Counted from the stretch's first letter, positions 9,014 to 18,324 are shown. The stretch is DNA of 64,000 nt from an uncultured Flavobacteriales bacterium (GCA_937876195.1 CALEIK010000018.1:1-64000), one strand, 5' to 3'. Translations and numbers: made by a program. The notes: generated from the letters alone by a model not told the origin.

Positions 9014-10234
9014 ATGAAAAAAACAACATTATTTCTAGCCTTCATAGGGTTTTTGAGTTACAGTTTTGGACAGTTTGGCTACACAGAGCCAGTGAAAAAC
9101 GCTGCGAACAGTGAATACCAATTCACGAAGATTGCACATCATGATGCAACACCTGTTGAAAGTCAAGGATATACTGGAACGTGTTGGAGTTTTTCGGCAC
9201 TTTCGTTTTTTGAGTCTGAATTGATGAGGATGGGAAACCCCACCCCAGATCTTTTGTCGGAAATGTACGTTGCGCGTAAAGCATATGAGGGGAAGGCTGA
9301 AAAATACATCCGAATGGATGGAAAGATTAACTTCTCTGAAGGTGGAGCTTTTCATGACATCCCTTATGTAATTCGTCGTTATGGAATTGTTCCTCAGGAA
9401 ATATACCCAGGATTGAATTATGGAACGGATAAGCACAATCACAGCGAACTTTTCAATGTGTTGAATGGTGCAGTTCAAGGAGTGCTAACTCAACGAAATT
9501 CTAAAAATTCTAAATCACTTACTTCAGCATGGAAGAACGCATTGAATGGTATTTTGGACGCTTATTTTGGTGATGACATCAAAGAATTTGAGTTAAAAGG
9601 GAAAAAATATACTCCAATGTCTTATGCGAAAGCGATAGGTTTAAACATGGATGATTATGTATCGCTGACGTCGTTCACCAACCACGAAATGAATGCAGAG
9701 TGTTTACTCGAAATTCCAGATAACTGGGCGTGGGGTAAAAGCTACAACGTTGCTTTGGATGATTTAATGGCAGCCACAGAATATGCACTGAAAAACGGAT
9801 TCACAGTTGCTTGGGGTGCGGATGTATCTGAAAAGGGATTTAGTTTTAGCAATGGCTTGGCAATTAATCCCGTTGACGCGTTAACGATAACAGTGAGCGG
9901 AGCGGACAACAAGAACTTCTCTGATGGTGGAGCCGACAAACATTCAAATGCATTTGTCACGCCCGTTGAAGAGGTGGTAGTTACACCAGAAATACGCCAA
10001 GAAGGTTATGACGACAAAACCACGACAGACGATCATGGGATGCACATTGTTGGAATGTACAAAGACCAAAAGGGGACAAAATACTTTTTGGTAAAGAACT
10101 CATGGGGAACAGGAAATTACCCTGAAGGATTTCTTTATGTGTCCGAGAGCTACTTCAAATGGAAGACGATCAACGTTTATCTGCATAAAGACGGTTTATC
10201 TAAATCTTTGAAGAAGAAGTTGTCATTTGAGTAA
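9014..10234 (+). CDS. Secreted papain-like (C1) cysteine peptidase
   Basis: 406 residues with a signal peptide of about 19 residues (ending SFGQ). The PepC/bleomycin-hydrolase-type catalytic set is visible: oxyanion Gln51 and nucleophile Cys57 in SQGYTGTCWSF, His344 in HGMHIVG and Asn362 in KNSWG. An insert rich in Asp and Lys separates the Cys and His halves. Family aminopeptidases are usually cytoplasmic, so an exported version probably works in the periplasm or outside the cell on peptides. It starts 44 bp after the HU/SPOR gene without a recognisable promoter and may be co-transcribed. Confidence 0.88.
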   Translation: MKKTTLFLAFIGFLSYSFGQFGYTEPVKNAANSEYQFTKIAHHDATPVESQGYTGTCWSFSALSFFESELMRMGNPTPDLLSEMYVARKAYEGKAEKYIRMDGKINFSEGGAFHDIPYVIRRYGIVPQEIYPGLNYGTDKHNHSELFNVLNGAVQGVLTQRNSKNSKSLTSAWKNALNGILDAYFGDDIKEFELKGKKYTPMSYAKAIGLNMDDYVSLTSFTNHEMNAECLLEIPDNWAWGKSYNVALDDLMAATEYALKNGFTVAWGADVSEKGFSFSNGLAINPVDALTITVSGADNKNFSDGGADKHSNAFVTPVEEVVVTPEIRQEGYDDKTTTDDHGMHIVGMYKDQKGTKYFLVKNSWGTGNYPEGFLYVSESYFKWKTINVYLHKDGLSKSLKKKLSFE

Positions 10235-10290
10235 CTGTTAATATTCGTGCTTGCAAGTGTGAATAGTTGATTTTTTTCTAATTTAGAAAA

Positions 10291-11160
10291 ATGTCAAACA
10301 TTGCACTAATAATTGAAGAAAGAGCCACAAGTATTGGCAATTTCATGGTGGGAAGGTTATTGCCTTTTCGTCAAAAGAGAGCTGTTGGTCCGTTCGTCTT
10401 TATTGATCATATGGGTCCCGTAAGTTTATCCTCAAAGGAAAATTTAGACATCCCTCCTCATCCGCACATTGGACTTTCAACCCTTACGTATTTATTTGAT
10501 GGAAGTATTTTTCATAGAGATAGTATGGGCTCTGCTGTTGAAATTACGCCAGGCGCAGTAAATTGGATGACAGCGGGAAGAGGAGTTGTGCATTCAGAAA
10601 GAACCCCAGAACACTTGAGAACAGCAGCCAAGCAACTACACGGATTACAAATTTGGGTAGCCCTGCCCAAGGAACTGGAGGACATGAACCCGAGGTTTAC
10701 GCACATTGAATCCGAAAAACTGCCTGCTTGGGAAGAAGGAAACATTCAATTTAAACTCATAGCTGGAGAAGCGCTCGGAAGGAAGTCACCCGTCCCGGTG
10801 CACAGCAAACTCTTTTTTATAGAAATAAAATGCGATGCAAAGTCACAACTCGACATTGGGACTCAGCTTTCAGGAGAAAGCGCACTGTATATCCTAGAAG
10901 GTGGTGTTGTTAGTGATGGGAATAGGTTTGGACCAAAGCAGTTATTGATAGCAAAGGATGCACAAATTTGTTCATTTGAAATGGAAGAGTCGACCACGGT
11001 TTATTTGTTTGGTGGAGAACCGTTTCCAGAGGAGCGCTTCATTCATTGGAATTTTGTTCATTCTGACAAAAAGAAAATTGAACAAGCAAAAAGGGACTGG
11101 GAGGAAGGTCGTTTTCCAAAAATTGAAGGAGAAACAGGAGGAGTGCCTATCCCGAAATAA
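10291..11160 (+). CDS. Pirin family cupin protein
   Basis: 289 residues, the standard pirin length. The N-terminal cupin holds all four metal ligands, His57 and His59 (PPHPHIGLSTLTYLF) and His101 and Glu103 (GVVHSER), at the spacing of human pirin. A C-terminal pirin domain (about 170-270) follows. Bacterial pirins include quercetinase-like enzymes and regulators; the substrate here cannot be predicted. A single gene, 56 bp after the peptidase and ending at a bidirectional terminator. Confidence 0.93.
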   Translation: MSNIALIIEERATSIGNFMVGRLLPFRQKRAVGPFVFIDHMGPVSLSSKENLDIPPHPHIGLSTLTYLFDGSIFHRDSMGSAVEITPGAVNWMTAGRGVVHSERTPEHLRTAAKQLHGLQIWVALPKELEDMNPRFTHIESEKLPAWEEGNIQFKLIAGEALGRKSPVPVHSKLFFIEIKCDAKSQLDIGTQLSGESALYILEGGVVSDGNRFGPKQLLIAKDAQICSFEMEESTTVYLFGGEPFPEERFIHWNFVHSDKKKIEQAKRDWEEGRFPKIEGETGGVPIPK

Positions 11161-11200
11161 AAAAGCTGCTCATCCACCTTAGGTGAACGAACAGCTTTTT
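11159..11200. terminator. Bidirectional terminator, pirin / rplY
   Basis: AAAAAGCTG and its complement at about 11192-11200 enclose a second weak arm (CCACCT/AGGTGA). Both strands end in T-rich tracts. It separates the convergent pirin and rplY genes. Confidence 0.8.
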
Positions 11201-11219
11201 AAATGGGTAATAAGATGTT

Positions 11220-11870
11220 TTATCCCTCAGCTCCTTCTTCTGCAGCTTCAGCTTTCGCTTCTTCTGTTCCTTCTGCATCAGAACCTTCTTCCGTTGCTTC
11301 CTCTTCTTCTTCCACATCATCGACAGCACCTCTAGCCATTTTGACAGCAATAACTACTGCGTTAGCTGGCTCTAAAAACTGAATTCCTCCAGGATTAAGG
11401 TCTGAAATACGAATTGATTGTCCAATTTTAAGGTTGGCAATATCAATAGTAACCGATTCTGGTAAATCTCCAGGTAATCCAAGAACACGAAGTACTCGGT
11501 ACGGTTGTCTTAATTTACCACCATTCATTACTCCGATAGGAGCACCAACAGTTCTAATCGGCAAACTTACTTTAACAGGTTTCTTAGCATCTAACTCAAG
11601 AAAATCAACGTGCTGTGCAGTGTCTCTTACTGGGTGCATTTGTTTCGCTTGAATAATGGCACTTGCCTTTTTCCCGTCGATGTCCAATTGTACTTCGAAA
11701 ACATCTGGCGAAAAAATTAATTTTTCGATGTCTACTGACCTTACAGAAAAGTGTGTTTGTTCACCAGATCCGTAAAGCACACAAGGAACTCTTCCTTCGT
11801 TTCTTAAAGCCGAAGTGTCCTTCTTCCCTACGTTCGCTCTTAACGAACCGCTCAATTGCGCTTTTTTCAT
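11220..11870 (-). CDS. rplY: 50S ribosomal protein L25 / Ctc
   Basis: 216 residues: an N-terminal L25 domain that binds 5S rRNA (about 1-93; AQLSGSLRANVGKKDTSALR, RVPCVLYG), a TL5-type beta-barrel domain (about 98-185), and a strongly acidic tail of Glu/Ala repeats (about 190-216). This long Ctc form is usual in Bacteroidota. It lies 85 bp downstream of prs on the same strand, a common gene order, so the two are probably co-transcribed. Confidence 0.95.
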   Translation of the reverse strand: MKKAQLSGSLRANVGKKDTSALRNEGRVPCVLYGSGEQTHFSVRSVDIEKLIFSPDVFEVQLDIDGKKASAIIQAKQMHPVRDTAQHVDFLELDAKKPVKVSLPIRTVGAPIGVMNGGKLRQPYRVLRVLGLPGDLPESVTIDIANLKIGQSIRISDLNPGGIQFLEPANAVVIAVKMARGAVDDVEEEEEATEEGSDAEGTEEAKAEAAEEGAEG

Positions 11871-11909
11871 TTTGTTTGTTTTTATGTTTTGTTATTTATT
11901 TGTTTTATA

Positions 11910-11949
11910 GCTCTCCTGTGAGAGAGCGTTATCAAAAGCTATCGCTTTT
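11910..11949 (-). promoter_or_regulatory. Two small hairpins between prs and rplY
   Basis: In the 85-bp prs-rplY gap, GCTCTC/GAGAGC (11910-11915 and 11922-11927) and AAAAGC/GCTTTT (11934-11949) can each pair. They may modulate read-through or processing between the two genes. No strong T tract follows on the minus strand, so full termination is unlikely. Confidence 0.35.
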
Positions 11950-11955
11950 TCTTAT

Positions 11956-12891
11956 TTATGAGATTATAAAATGCGAACTTATAGATTGATTGTTGATCAT
12001 CCTTCGGATAACATCTGCAAACAAATCTGCAGTGCTCAACACGCGAATTTTAGCGTGTGGTTGTTTTAAAGGAATCGTATCTGTCACAATCAATTCTGTG
12101 ATTGCTGAATTTGTAAGCCTTTCGTAAGCTGGACCTGAAAGCACCGCGTGTGTGCAAAATGCACGTACACTTTTTGCGCCCTTTTTCATGAACAGGTCTG
12201 CTGCTTGGGTCAATGTACCTGCTGTGTCACACATGTCATCCACCAATATTACATCTTTACCCTTGACATCACCGATAACGGTCATTTCAGCGATAACATT
12301 TGCTTTTTTTCGTTGTTTGTGACACAATGCCAAGCCAACATCCAAGCGCTTCGCGTAAGAGTTTGATCTTTTGGCGCCACCAGCATCTGGAGCAGCCATA
12401 ATCAAGTTACCGTTGTTTAATTTGTCAATTTCTGGAAAGAAAATGGTCGATCCAAATAAGTGATCCACGGGAACTTCAAAAAATCCTTGAATTTGATCTG
12501 CGTGCAAGTCCATTGTCATAATGCGATCAATACCAGCCGCGACTAACATGTTTGCAACCAATTTAGCACCGATAGCAACACGTGGCTTGTCTTTTCTGTC
12601 TTGACGTGCAAAACCAAAATATGGAATTACAACAATGATTTTATTTGCAGAAGCTCTACGCGCAGCATCAACCATCAATAATAATTCAAATAAATTGTCC
12701 GCGGGAGGCATTGTTGACTGGATGATAAACACATCTTGTCCACGCACGGTTTCCTCAAATGACGGTTGAAATTCTCCATCACTAAAGTTTGTCACCTTTA
12801 CATCACCCAAGCTCACGCCGTAAGACGATGCAATCTTTTCAGCAAGTTCTTGTGAGGCACGACCAGAAAATATTTTTACACCCGTTGACAT
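11956..12891 (-). CDS. prs: Ribose-phosphate pyrophosphokinase (PRPP synthase)
   Basis: 311 residues; makes PRPP from ribose 5-phosphate and ATP for nucleotide, His and Trp synthesis. The family landmarks are clear: FSDGEFQPSFEETVRGQDVFIIQS, the ATP-binding YFGFARQDRKDKPR loop, MDLHADQIQGFF, and the PRPP loop DDMCDTAGTLTQAA (Cys replaces the more common Ile or Val). The N-terminus is standard. A consensus -7 box lies at 12910-12917, giving a leader of roughly 13 bases. It leads the prs-rplY pair. Confidence 0.97.
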   Translation of the reverse strand: MSTGVKIFSGRASQELAEKIASSYGVSLGDVKVTNFSDGEFQPSFEETVRGQDVFIIQSTMPPADNLFELLLMVDAARRASANKIIVVIPYFGFARQDRKDKPRVAIGAKLVANMLVAAGIDRIMTMDLHADQIQGFFEVPVDHLFGSTIFFPEIDKLNNGNLIMAAPDAGGAKRSNSYAKRLDVGLALCHKQRKKANVIAEMTVIGDVKGKDVILVDDMCDTAGTLTQAADLFMKKGAKSVRAFCTHAVLSGPAYERLTNSAITELIVTDTIPLKQPHAKIRVLSTADLFADVIRRMINNQSISSHFIIS

Positions 12892-12909
12892 AAATTGATT
12901 TCAAGAGCG

Positions 12910-12917
12910 CAAAGATA
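12910..12917 (-). promoter_or_regulatory. prs promoter -7 box
   Basis: Reads TATCTTTG on the minus strand, an exact TAnnTTTG match, 19 bp before the prs ATG. Confidence 0.65.
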
Positions 12918-12953
12918 ACGAATTTAATAGAAAAAACAACAGTTTTGTTTCGC

Positions 12954-15239
12954 TTAGTTGTCGAGCTTTTGAATTGAAAACCAGACGATGGGACGCAACG
13001 GATTTTCTAGAGTCAAATCTGGAAATTGCAATTCTAAGCGAAGGTTCCTGTCTGACTGTTGAACTTGGGTTGGTTCAATCGGTAATCCTGTGAGTGCATC
13101 AAACCATACGATGCTGTACCAAGCTTTTTTCTCTAGCCCCGTTACATAGAGTTGATTATCGTTAAAGAATCGATCACCCTGCTCATGAGAGAAAGGATAA
13201 AAATTATTTAGTGGGACATCAAACCCGTGTAAATCTGTCGTTGCGAAACAGTTTTCATTCGTACGCATCGTGTGAACATTGTAGGAACGGTTTCGGATAT
13301 AACCAGTTGCTGCGCTTCGGTCTTCGGATAGATAGTACTGCAGTTCTTTGGCATATTCTTCGTCTGAGCGATGCACTTTTTCGACTTGTCTTCCCTGTTT
13401 CCATTCACCCTGGTTGTGCGCTAAGGTTTTCACAACATTCTTTGAGTTCATGTGTTTTGCTGCTACAATGGTCGAAGACCACAATTGACGTTGATCATAG
13501 CTGTTGTTATTGTCGTATACGTATCCGTCCCATGGGTGCATTCCAGCAACACCACAAAAGCCGTATGTAGTAGCATCGATAACGTTTCCCGTTTCCATAA
13601 AACAATCCGACTTGAAGGTGCCTGAGTTGTGCCCCATTTCAGACAAGATGATCGGTTTTTGATAGCTTACACTTTGCTCGTGAATTCTCACATACTCCGA
13701 TGTTTCTTTTTTCGACGAGTCGTTTTCAATATCCAAATTGTTTTTACCGTTTTTGTCGCGTTTGCCAATAATCAATTTGTCTGGACGATTTGAGTAAAAA
13801 TTGAATCCGATAATGTCAATAGCTGGGTTGAATGAAGACTCCAGTACATATTGGTCAATTTGGTCGGGGGAAATTGGGGCAATGTCCATGGCGATTAAAT
13901 GATCGGCGTCTCCCAATTCGTTTTTAATATATGCGCTTATTTCGTTGTGGTAAGTGTTAATGGCATCAGTTGCCACTTGGTGCCCAGGGTGTGAACTTAT
14001 CTGTGCGGGCTTATCTTCCATTGGCCGATTTGTGGCTGGGTCTATTGTGTCAAGTGTTCCATAGTGAAACTCATCCATGTGTAAGATTTCACTCATTAAT
14101 TCCCACGCATAAATTTGAGGCGAATAACCATACCTCGCCACATAATAGCGCGTACGTTGCTTGTGATAATCCATCAGCTCAGGCGTTAAAAACATATGAC
14201 TAGGAAGCTTTCCAGGAACAAAGTAACAATAGGCGGGAAAGTAGTCGTTGGGATTGGATTTTACATTGCCTCCATAGTTGCCATAATCCCAAGGGTCTCC
14301 CCAAAATTCTGTTGGATTTCCTTCTGCGTCCTTTTCCTTTACGCTTCCGTTTTGCCCGTAGCCCATAATGACATCTTGGAACAATAGATTAAAATTAATG
14401 AGCACGCCATTTTCTTCACAGAGATCAAGTATTTTATCTTGCTCCCAAGCATAATGCATGCGTTTGTAGTAGTTCCCCTTTTCCTCAAACTCAATTAAAT
14501 TACCATACGATGTTTGGATTAGTTTTATTGATTTTCCTCCTTGTTTGATATAGCTTTCGATGTCGCCAAGATGTGCATTCCAATCTCCGACGGTAGTATT
14601 TCTATTCGGTTCATTGTTTGGAGGGTCTCCCCAAGGAGTTTTTCCACCAGCTGCGCGATTGTAAGGGCCTGGAAAAACATGACCCAAAGGAAACACGATA
14701 CTATCACCGAGTAGAAAATTGCGTTTGTTGGGGTGTACTTTTACGAATCCCGGATGATTATTGTCTTGTACGATAAACGTAAACGCTGGTAATTTAATGG
14801 TGTCCCCATCAAGGGTAATGATGACATGCGCTTTCCATTCTCCAGCCTCGGGTGGTGCAAACCGAGCGCGCATGAGGTATTCATTTCTGTCGTTGACGGC
14901 ATCATCCCAGGTGTTTCCCACTTGTTCGTAATCATGATAGTAAAAGAAGTCACGATTTTTGACCGTTCCACTCGCTGCGTGGCTAAATACTGCTTTTATA
15001 TCGAGTTCCCATGACAAAAATGGGTTGAGGGGTGCTAGCCCAGAAAAACTACCGGGTTCCAAAAACTCTTTAATGCGTCCTTCTATTCCATCGCCAAGGT
15101 CAATACCGATTTCAACTTTTTTATACTTCTGTATAGTTGATGGGTTGGAAGAATTAAGTATCGCTACTTTATAGTCTTCTGTTTGCGCGTACAAGAAATA
15201 CGAACACATGCACACAATAAGAACTGCTATTTTGAACAT
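12954..15239 (-). CDS. DUF5060 glycoside-hydrolase-like exported protein
   Basis: 761 residues from ATG 15239, chosen because it opens a signal peptide (MFKIAVLIVCMCSYFLYAQ) 11 bp after the cvpA stop; the frame extends further upstream but only inside cvpA. After the signal comes an Ig-like DUF5060-type domain (about 25-165), then a TIM-barrel-like region resembling clan-A glycoside hydrolases. AWELMSEI may supply the acid/base Glu and PIILSEMGHNSG the nucleophile Glu. A beta-sandwich-like C-terminus follows. It probably acts on a polysaccharide outside the cytoplasm; the substrate is unknown and no PUL genes (susC/D) adjoin it. It is the last gene of the YceI-CvpA-GH minus-strand run. Confidence 0.7.
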   Translation of the reverse strand: MFKIAVLIVCMCSYFLYAQTEDYKVAILNSSNPSTIQKYKKVEIGIDLGDGIEGRIKEFLEPGSFSGLAPLNPFLSWELDIKAVFSHAASGTVKNRDFFYYHDYEQVGNTWDDAVNDRNEYLMRARFAPPEAGEWKAHVIITLDGDTIKLPAFTFIVQDNNHPGFVKVHPNKRNFLLGDSIVFPLGHVFPGPYNRAAGGKTPWGDPPNNEPNRNTTVGDWNAHLGDIESYIKQGGKSIKLIQTSYGNLIEFEEKGNYYKRMHYAWEQDKILDLCEENGVLINFNLLFQDVIMGYGQNGSVKEKDAEGNPTEFWGDPWDYGNYGGNVKSNPNDYFPAYCYFVPGKLPSHMFLTPELMDYHKQRTRYYVARYGYSPQIYAWELMSEILHMDEFHYGTLDTIDPATNRPMEDKPAQISSHPGHQVATDAINTYHNEISAYIKNELGDADHLIAMDIAPISPDQIDQYVLESSFNPAIDIIGFNFYSNRPDKLIIGKRDKNGKNNLDIENDSSKKETSEYVRIHEQSVSYQKPIILSEMGHNSGTFKSDCFMETGNVIDATTYGFCGVAGMHPWDGYVYDNNNSYDQRQLWSSTIVAAKHMNSKNVVKTLAHNQGEWKQGRQVEKVHRSDEEYAKELQYYLSEDRSAATGYIRNRSYNVHTMRTNENCFATTDLHGFDVPLNNFYPFSHEQGDRFFNDNQLYVTGLEKKAWYSIVWFDALTGLPIEPTQVQQSDRNLRLELQFPDLTLENPLRPIVWFSIQKLDN

Positions 15240-15249
15240 AGTTGTTTTT

Positions 15250-15789
15250 TTAAGGTTCGACTTCGACTTCCTCCTCGAGTAAAAAATTCTTGAGAAACAA
15301 GGTGCTTTCTTCGAAGGCAGGAATGCACGTGGTAACAATGTTTTGAAAGGGGTAGTACAGCAATGAAGCATCTTTTGACTCTTGCGAAACAAAGTCGTTT
15401 TTTTCATCATAGGACTCCGCCAATAACAGCAATGCACCAATGATGAACACCATTTTCAGGACAGAGAAAAAGATGCCTAATAGTTTATTGATCAAGCTCA
15501 ACTGTACTACTTTTACCACCTTTTCTAAGGTTTTTCCTAAAAAATAGACCATCGCGCCAACCGCCAAAAACACCAATGCAAAAGAGACAATTGGTAGAGC
15601 GGTGGAACTTGGGTCCATCTCAAACCGTTCGATGAGAAATTCGGAGACGACATCTGAAAAATGGATACCGGCATACAGACCGATGAACAAAGCTAGAAAC
15701 GTAAAGAGTTCAATAATAAAGCCTTTTTTAAAGCCTTTCCATCCTGCGTATATTAACAGGCAGACAATGAGAATGTCTAAAAAATTCAT
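15250..15789 (-). CDS. cvpA: CvpA family membrane protein
   Basis: 179 residues with four hydrophobic segments (near 3-22, 28-47, 64-86 and 101-123), matching the CvpA/colicin-V-production family. The N-terminus MNFLDILIVCLLIYAGWKGFKKG is characteristic. CvpA proteins affect envelope homeostasis; the biochemical role is not settled. It sits 15 bp after the YceI gene and 11 bp before the DUF5060 gene on the same strand, so an operon is likely. Confidence 0.88.
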   Translation of the reverse strand: MNFLDILIVCLLIYAGWKGFKKGFIIELFTFLALFIGLYAGIHFSDVVSEFLIERFEMDPSSTALPIVSFALVFLAVGAMVYFLGKTLEKVVKVVQLSLINKLLGIFFSVLKMVFIIGALLLLAESYDEKNDFVSQESKDASLLYYPFQNIVTTCIPAFEESTLFLKNFLLEEEVEVEP

Positions 15790-15804
15790 CTTATAGGATT
15801 CTAA

Positions 15805-16440
15805 CTAATCGCAATCTGACTTAAGACTCGTAGAGAAAGAAAGTGCCACTTCGGACCATAATTTTGAAGTGCCGTCGGGACCAGTATGTAGATCTTTGCA
15901 TTCTTTGTTCAAGTTGGTTATTCCGCTCATTGCATTCCATGCAGAAACATCAACAGACGATGTAAACTTAAAATCGCCATTTTCAAGTGTGTATTCACCA
16001 TTGATGTCTACTTCAACACCATTCATGGTAACAGAAATAACTGCTTTGTTGTCTGAACCGAGTGATTTTATTCTTCCGTCAATGGTGGGTGAATTAATGG
16101 CTTCAAAAAAGTGTTTCGCAACTGTTGCGTTGCGCGCTACATCGTTGGTTTCTACAGATGCGGTTTTCATCGAAAAGGTAATTGATTCAATAACGGCTTT
16201 TGCATCGTCTGAGCCCTGACTCTTTACAGTAATTTCATTAAAACCACCTTTTACAGGAACCTTGTCCGAGGTTTTGTATGCTGTCCACTCAAAGTTGGAA
16301 GCTCCTGGGTTATAGGAATAGAAGCAGCCAATAGGATGTTTCTCGGTAGTATCCTCAGTCCCAACATTTTGGTCTCCTTTGCACGCTGCAACGATTAAAA
16401 ATAAGCAGAATCCGGCGAGTATTAGAGTGTTGTTTTTCAT
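15805..16440 (-). CDS. YceI family lipoprotein
   Basis: 211 residues. The N-terminus is a lipoprotein signal with lipobox ending at Cys20 (FLIVAACKG). The YceI lipocalin-like barrel follows (SNFEWTAYKTSDKVPVKGGFNEI ... ETNDVARNATVAKHFFEAIN), a fold that binds isoprenoid-type lipids in characterised members. Two extra Cys residues near the C-terminus (NKECKDLH, SDCD) could form a disulfide. It is the first gene of the minus-strand run with cvpA. A TAnnTTcG-type candidate promoter lies at 16457-16464. Confidence 0.88.
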   Translation of the reverse strand: MKNNTLILAGFCLFLIVAACKGDQNVGTEDTTEKHPIGCFYSYNPGASNFEWTAYKTSDKVPVKGGFNEITVKSQGSDDAKAVIESITFSMKTASVETNDVARNATVAKHFFEAINSPTIDGRIKSLGSDNKAVISVTMNGVEVDINGEYTLENGDFKFTSSVDVSAWNAMSGITNLNKECKDLHTGPDGTSKLWSEVALSFSTSLKSDCD

Positions 16441-16456
16441 GAAAGTCTTTTTTTTC

Positions 16457-16464
16457 CGAAGGTA
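16457..16464 (-). promoter_or_regulatory. Candidate -7 box for the YceI-CvpA-GH run
   Basis: Reads TACCTTCG on the minus strand, one mismatch from TAnnTTTG, 17 bp before the YceI ATG. Confidence 0.4.
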
Positions 16465-16507
16465 CGAATCATAGTTTAAAAAAGCGACAATATTGAAAGC
16501 GAATCGT

Positions 16508-16515
16508 TAATTTTG
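16508..16515 (+). promoter_or_regulatory. Consensus -7 box abutting the 16520 start
   Basis: TAATTTTG is an exact TAnnTTTG match ending 4 bp before ATG 16520. The expected transcription start falls at about 16520, so the mRNA may be leaderless. Confidence 0.6.
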
Positions 16516-16519
16516 TTGA

Positions 16520-16882
16520 ATGGATTACGATGTGGAGTTGCGGTTTCAGAAAGTTAAAACCGAATTAGAAAAAAAGTTTGGCGAAGGCATGGATGTGCAG
16601 GCCATTCTCTTTTTAATTGGCGTAAACGAACTCGGTATGGGATATCGTGATTTTTCAAAACAAGAGAAAACGGATTTACTGCACATAGCGATTTGCACCC
16701 TTCTAGAGCCCTACGGCTATTATAAATTCGATAGAAACGACGAGGAAGGCTGGCCGCATTTTAATCTTTTGCAACCATTGCCCCCGCTCAACGATCGTGA
16801 GCAGCAACACCTAATAAAAGAAGCAATGATAGCCTATTTTGAAGAAAACGACTATTTCAAAGTCGACATTTCTACTACTTAA
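16520..16882 (+). CDS. Small conserved Bacteroidota protein upstream of rseP
   Basis: 120 residues, no signal peptide or membrane segment, acidic and probably helical. It looks like a conserved protein found in Bacteroidota genomes next to rseP, but I know no characterised function. Readable features are a central GMGYRDFSKQEKTDLLHIAICTLL helix pair and a GWPHFNLLQPLPPL turn. The -7 box at 16508-16515 lies so close that the start codon is probably at or near the mRNA 5' end. A separate promoter for rseP follows in the 35-bp gap. Confidence 0.75.
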   Translation: MDYDVELRFQKVKTELEKKFGEGMDVQAILFLIGVNELGMGYRDFSKQEKTDLLHIAICTLLEPYGYYKFDRNDEEGWPHFNLLQPLPPLNDREQQHLIKEAMIAYFEENDYFKVDISTT

Positions 16883-16887
16883 TTGGC

Positions 16888-16895
16888 TATATTTG
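16888..16895 (+). promoter_or_regulatory. rseP promoter -7 box
   Basis: TATATTTG matches TAnnTTTG exactly and is followed by CAC; the rseP ATG lies 23 bp further on. Confidence 0.65.
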
Positions 16896-16917
16896 CACGC
16901 ATAATTAAAAACACACA

Positions 16918-18249
16918 ATGGATTTTTTCATAAAAGCCGCCCAATTAATTTTATCATTGGCGATACTCGTTGTTCTTCATGAGTTTGGACACTACCTTGC
17001 TGCGCGTTTCTTCAAAATTCGCGTCGAGAAGTTTTATTTGTTTTTCAACCCATGGTTTTCGCTGTTCAAGAAAAAAATTGGTGATACGGAATGGGGAATT
17101 GGTTGGTTACCGCTCGGTGGATATGTGAAGATCTCTGGGATGATCGATGAATCGATGGACAAAGAACAGATGGCTCAACCGGCTCAACCATGGGAGTTTA
17201 GATCCAAACCAGCCTGGCAACGATTGATCGTGATGATTGGTGGAGTTGTAGTTAATTTGGTGCTAGGCGTGTTGATTTATATCTGTGTTGTTTTTGCCTG
17301 GGGGGAAGAACAAATTCACACCAAGGATTTATCGAGCAAGGGTTTATACGTTCATCCGTATTTGGAAAAATTTGATTTACGCTCTGGCGACAACATTTTA
17401 GCGATAAACGGAAATGAAGTAACGCATGTCAACGACATCAACAACGGTATTTTATTGCGGGACCAACGTGAACTAAAAGTGCAACGCCCAGATGGAAAAA
17501 TTGAAGTAATTACTTTGCCAGAAGGTGTGGAGTATGAACTGTTCGAAAATGGTGCTTTTCCTGCTATTTCGTTGCGAGCAACAGCGAAGGTAGACTCTGT
17601 CTTTAAAGGAACACAAGCAGAAAGGGCAGGGTTTCAAAAGGGAGACCTGATTGTATCTGTCGCGGGCAATAAAGTGCTACATGATGAGATCATTCCCGCA
17701 ATGACTGAAAGTAAAGGTCAAAAAATAGAGTTGGTTGTTCAAAGAGACGGAAAGGAAATAGCACTCAATCCAACCGTTGGAAAGGATGGGAAAATAGGGA
17801 TTATTTTTGGAGGACATGAGCTTATTGATAAAAGCAAGATTAGACAAATCAACTACGGATTTGGAGAGAGTATTGGAAGAGGAATTAGTCGCGGTTACAC
17901 TACGCTTTCCGATTATGTGGGTCAGTTAAAGTTCTTGTTCACCAAAAAGGGAGCAAGTTCTATCGGTGGATTTGGAGCAATTGGAAATTTATTTCCATCA
18001 TCGTGGGATTGGGAAAAGTTCTGGTTAAATACAGCACTGATTTCAATCATTCTAGCGTTCATGAATATTTTACCTATACCAGCTCTCGATGGAGGTCACG
18101 TTGTTTTTCTCCTGTATGAAATGGTACGTGGGAAGGAAGCTCCTCAAAAAGTATTGGAGGCAGCACAGTATGTTGGGTTCTTTATTTTGATGGGACTGTT
18201 GCTTTACGCAAATGGAAATGACATTTATCGTTACTTTTTCCCGGGATAG
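16918..18249 (+). CDS. rseP: RIP metalloprotease RseP (site-2 protease)
   Basis: 443 residues, an inner-membrane zinc protease that cleaves transmembrane segments such as anti-sigma factors or leftover signal peptides. The zinc site is His21-Glu22-Phe-Gly-His25 in the first membrane helix. PDZ-type sequence fills the periplasmic loop (about 150-290; FKGTQAERAGFQKGDLIVSVAGNKV). The second catalytic segment (NILPIPALDGGH) lies near residue 385. Three to four membrane helices are visible. It has its own consensus -7 box. Confidence 0.96.
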   Translation: MDFFIKAAQLILSLAILVVLHEFGHYLAARFFKIRVEKFYLFFNPWFSLFKKKIGDTEWGIGWLPLGGYVKISGMIDESMDKEQMAQPAQPWEFRSKPAWQRLIVMIGGVVVNLVLGVLIYICVVFAWGEEQIHTKDLSSKGLYVHPYLEKFDLRSGDNILAINGNEVTHVNDINNGILLRDQRELKVQRPDGKIEVITLPEGVEYELFENGAFPAISLRATAKVDSVFKGTQAERAGFQKGDLIVSVAGNKVLHDEIIPAMTESKGQKIELVVQRDGKEIALNPTVGKDGKIGIIFGGHELIDKSKIRQINYGFGESIGRGISRGYTTLSDYVGQLKFLFTKKGASSIGGFGAIGNLFPSSWDWEKFWLNTALISIILAFMNILPIPALDGGHVVFLLYEMVRGKEAPQKVLEAAQYVGFFILMGLLLYANGNDIYRYFFPG

Positions 18250-18324
18250 ATTCTATGAAAAGGATGAGTGGTTGCAAATTATTGGCGCAGTATTTGTAAT
18301 TTGCGGTCAAACAAAACAGAAATA

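Noticed and set aside
15240..15440. N-terminal extension of the DUF5060 gene to 15440
   Set aside because: It would overlap cvpA by ~190 bp and has no signal peptide; ATG 15239 does.
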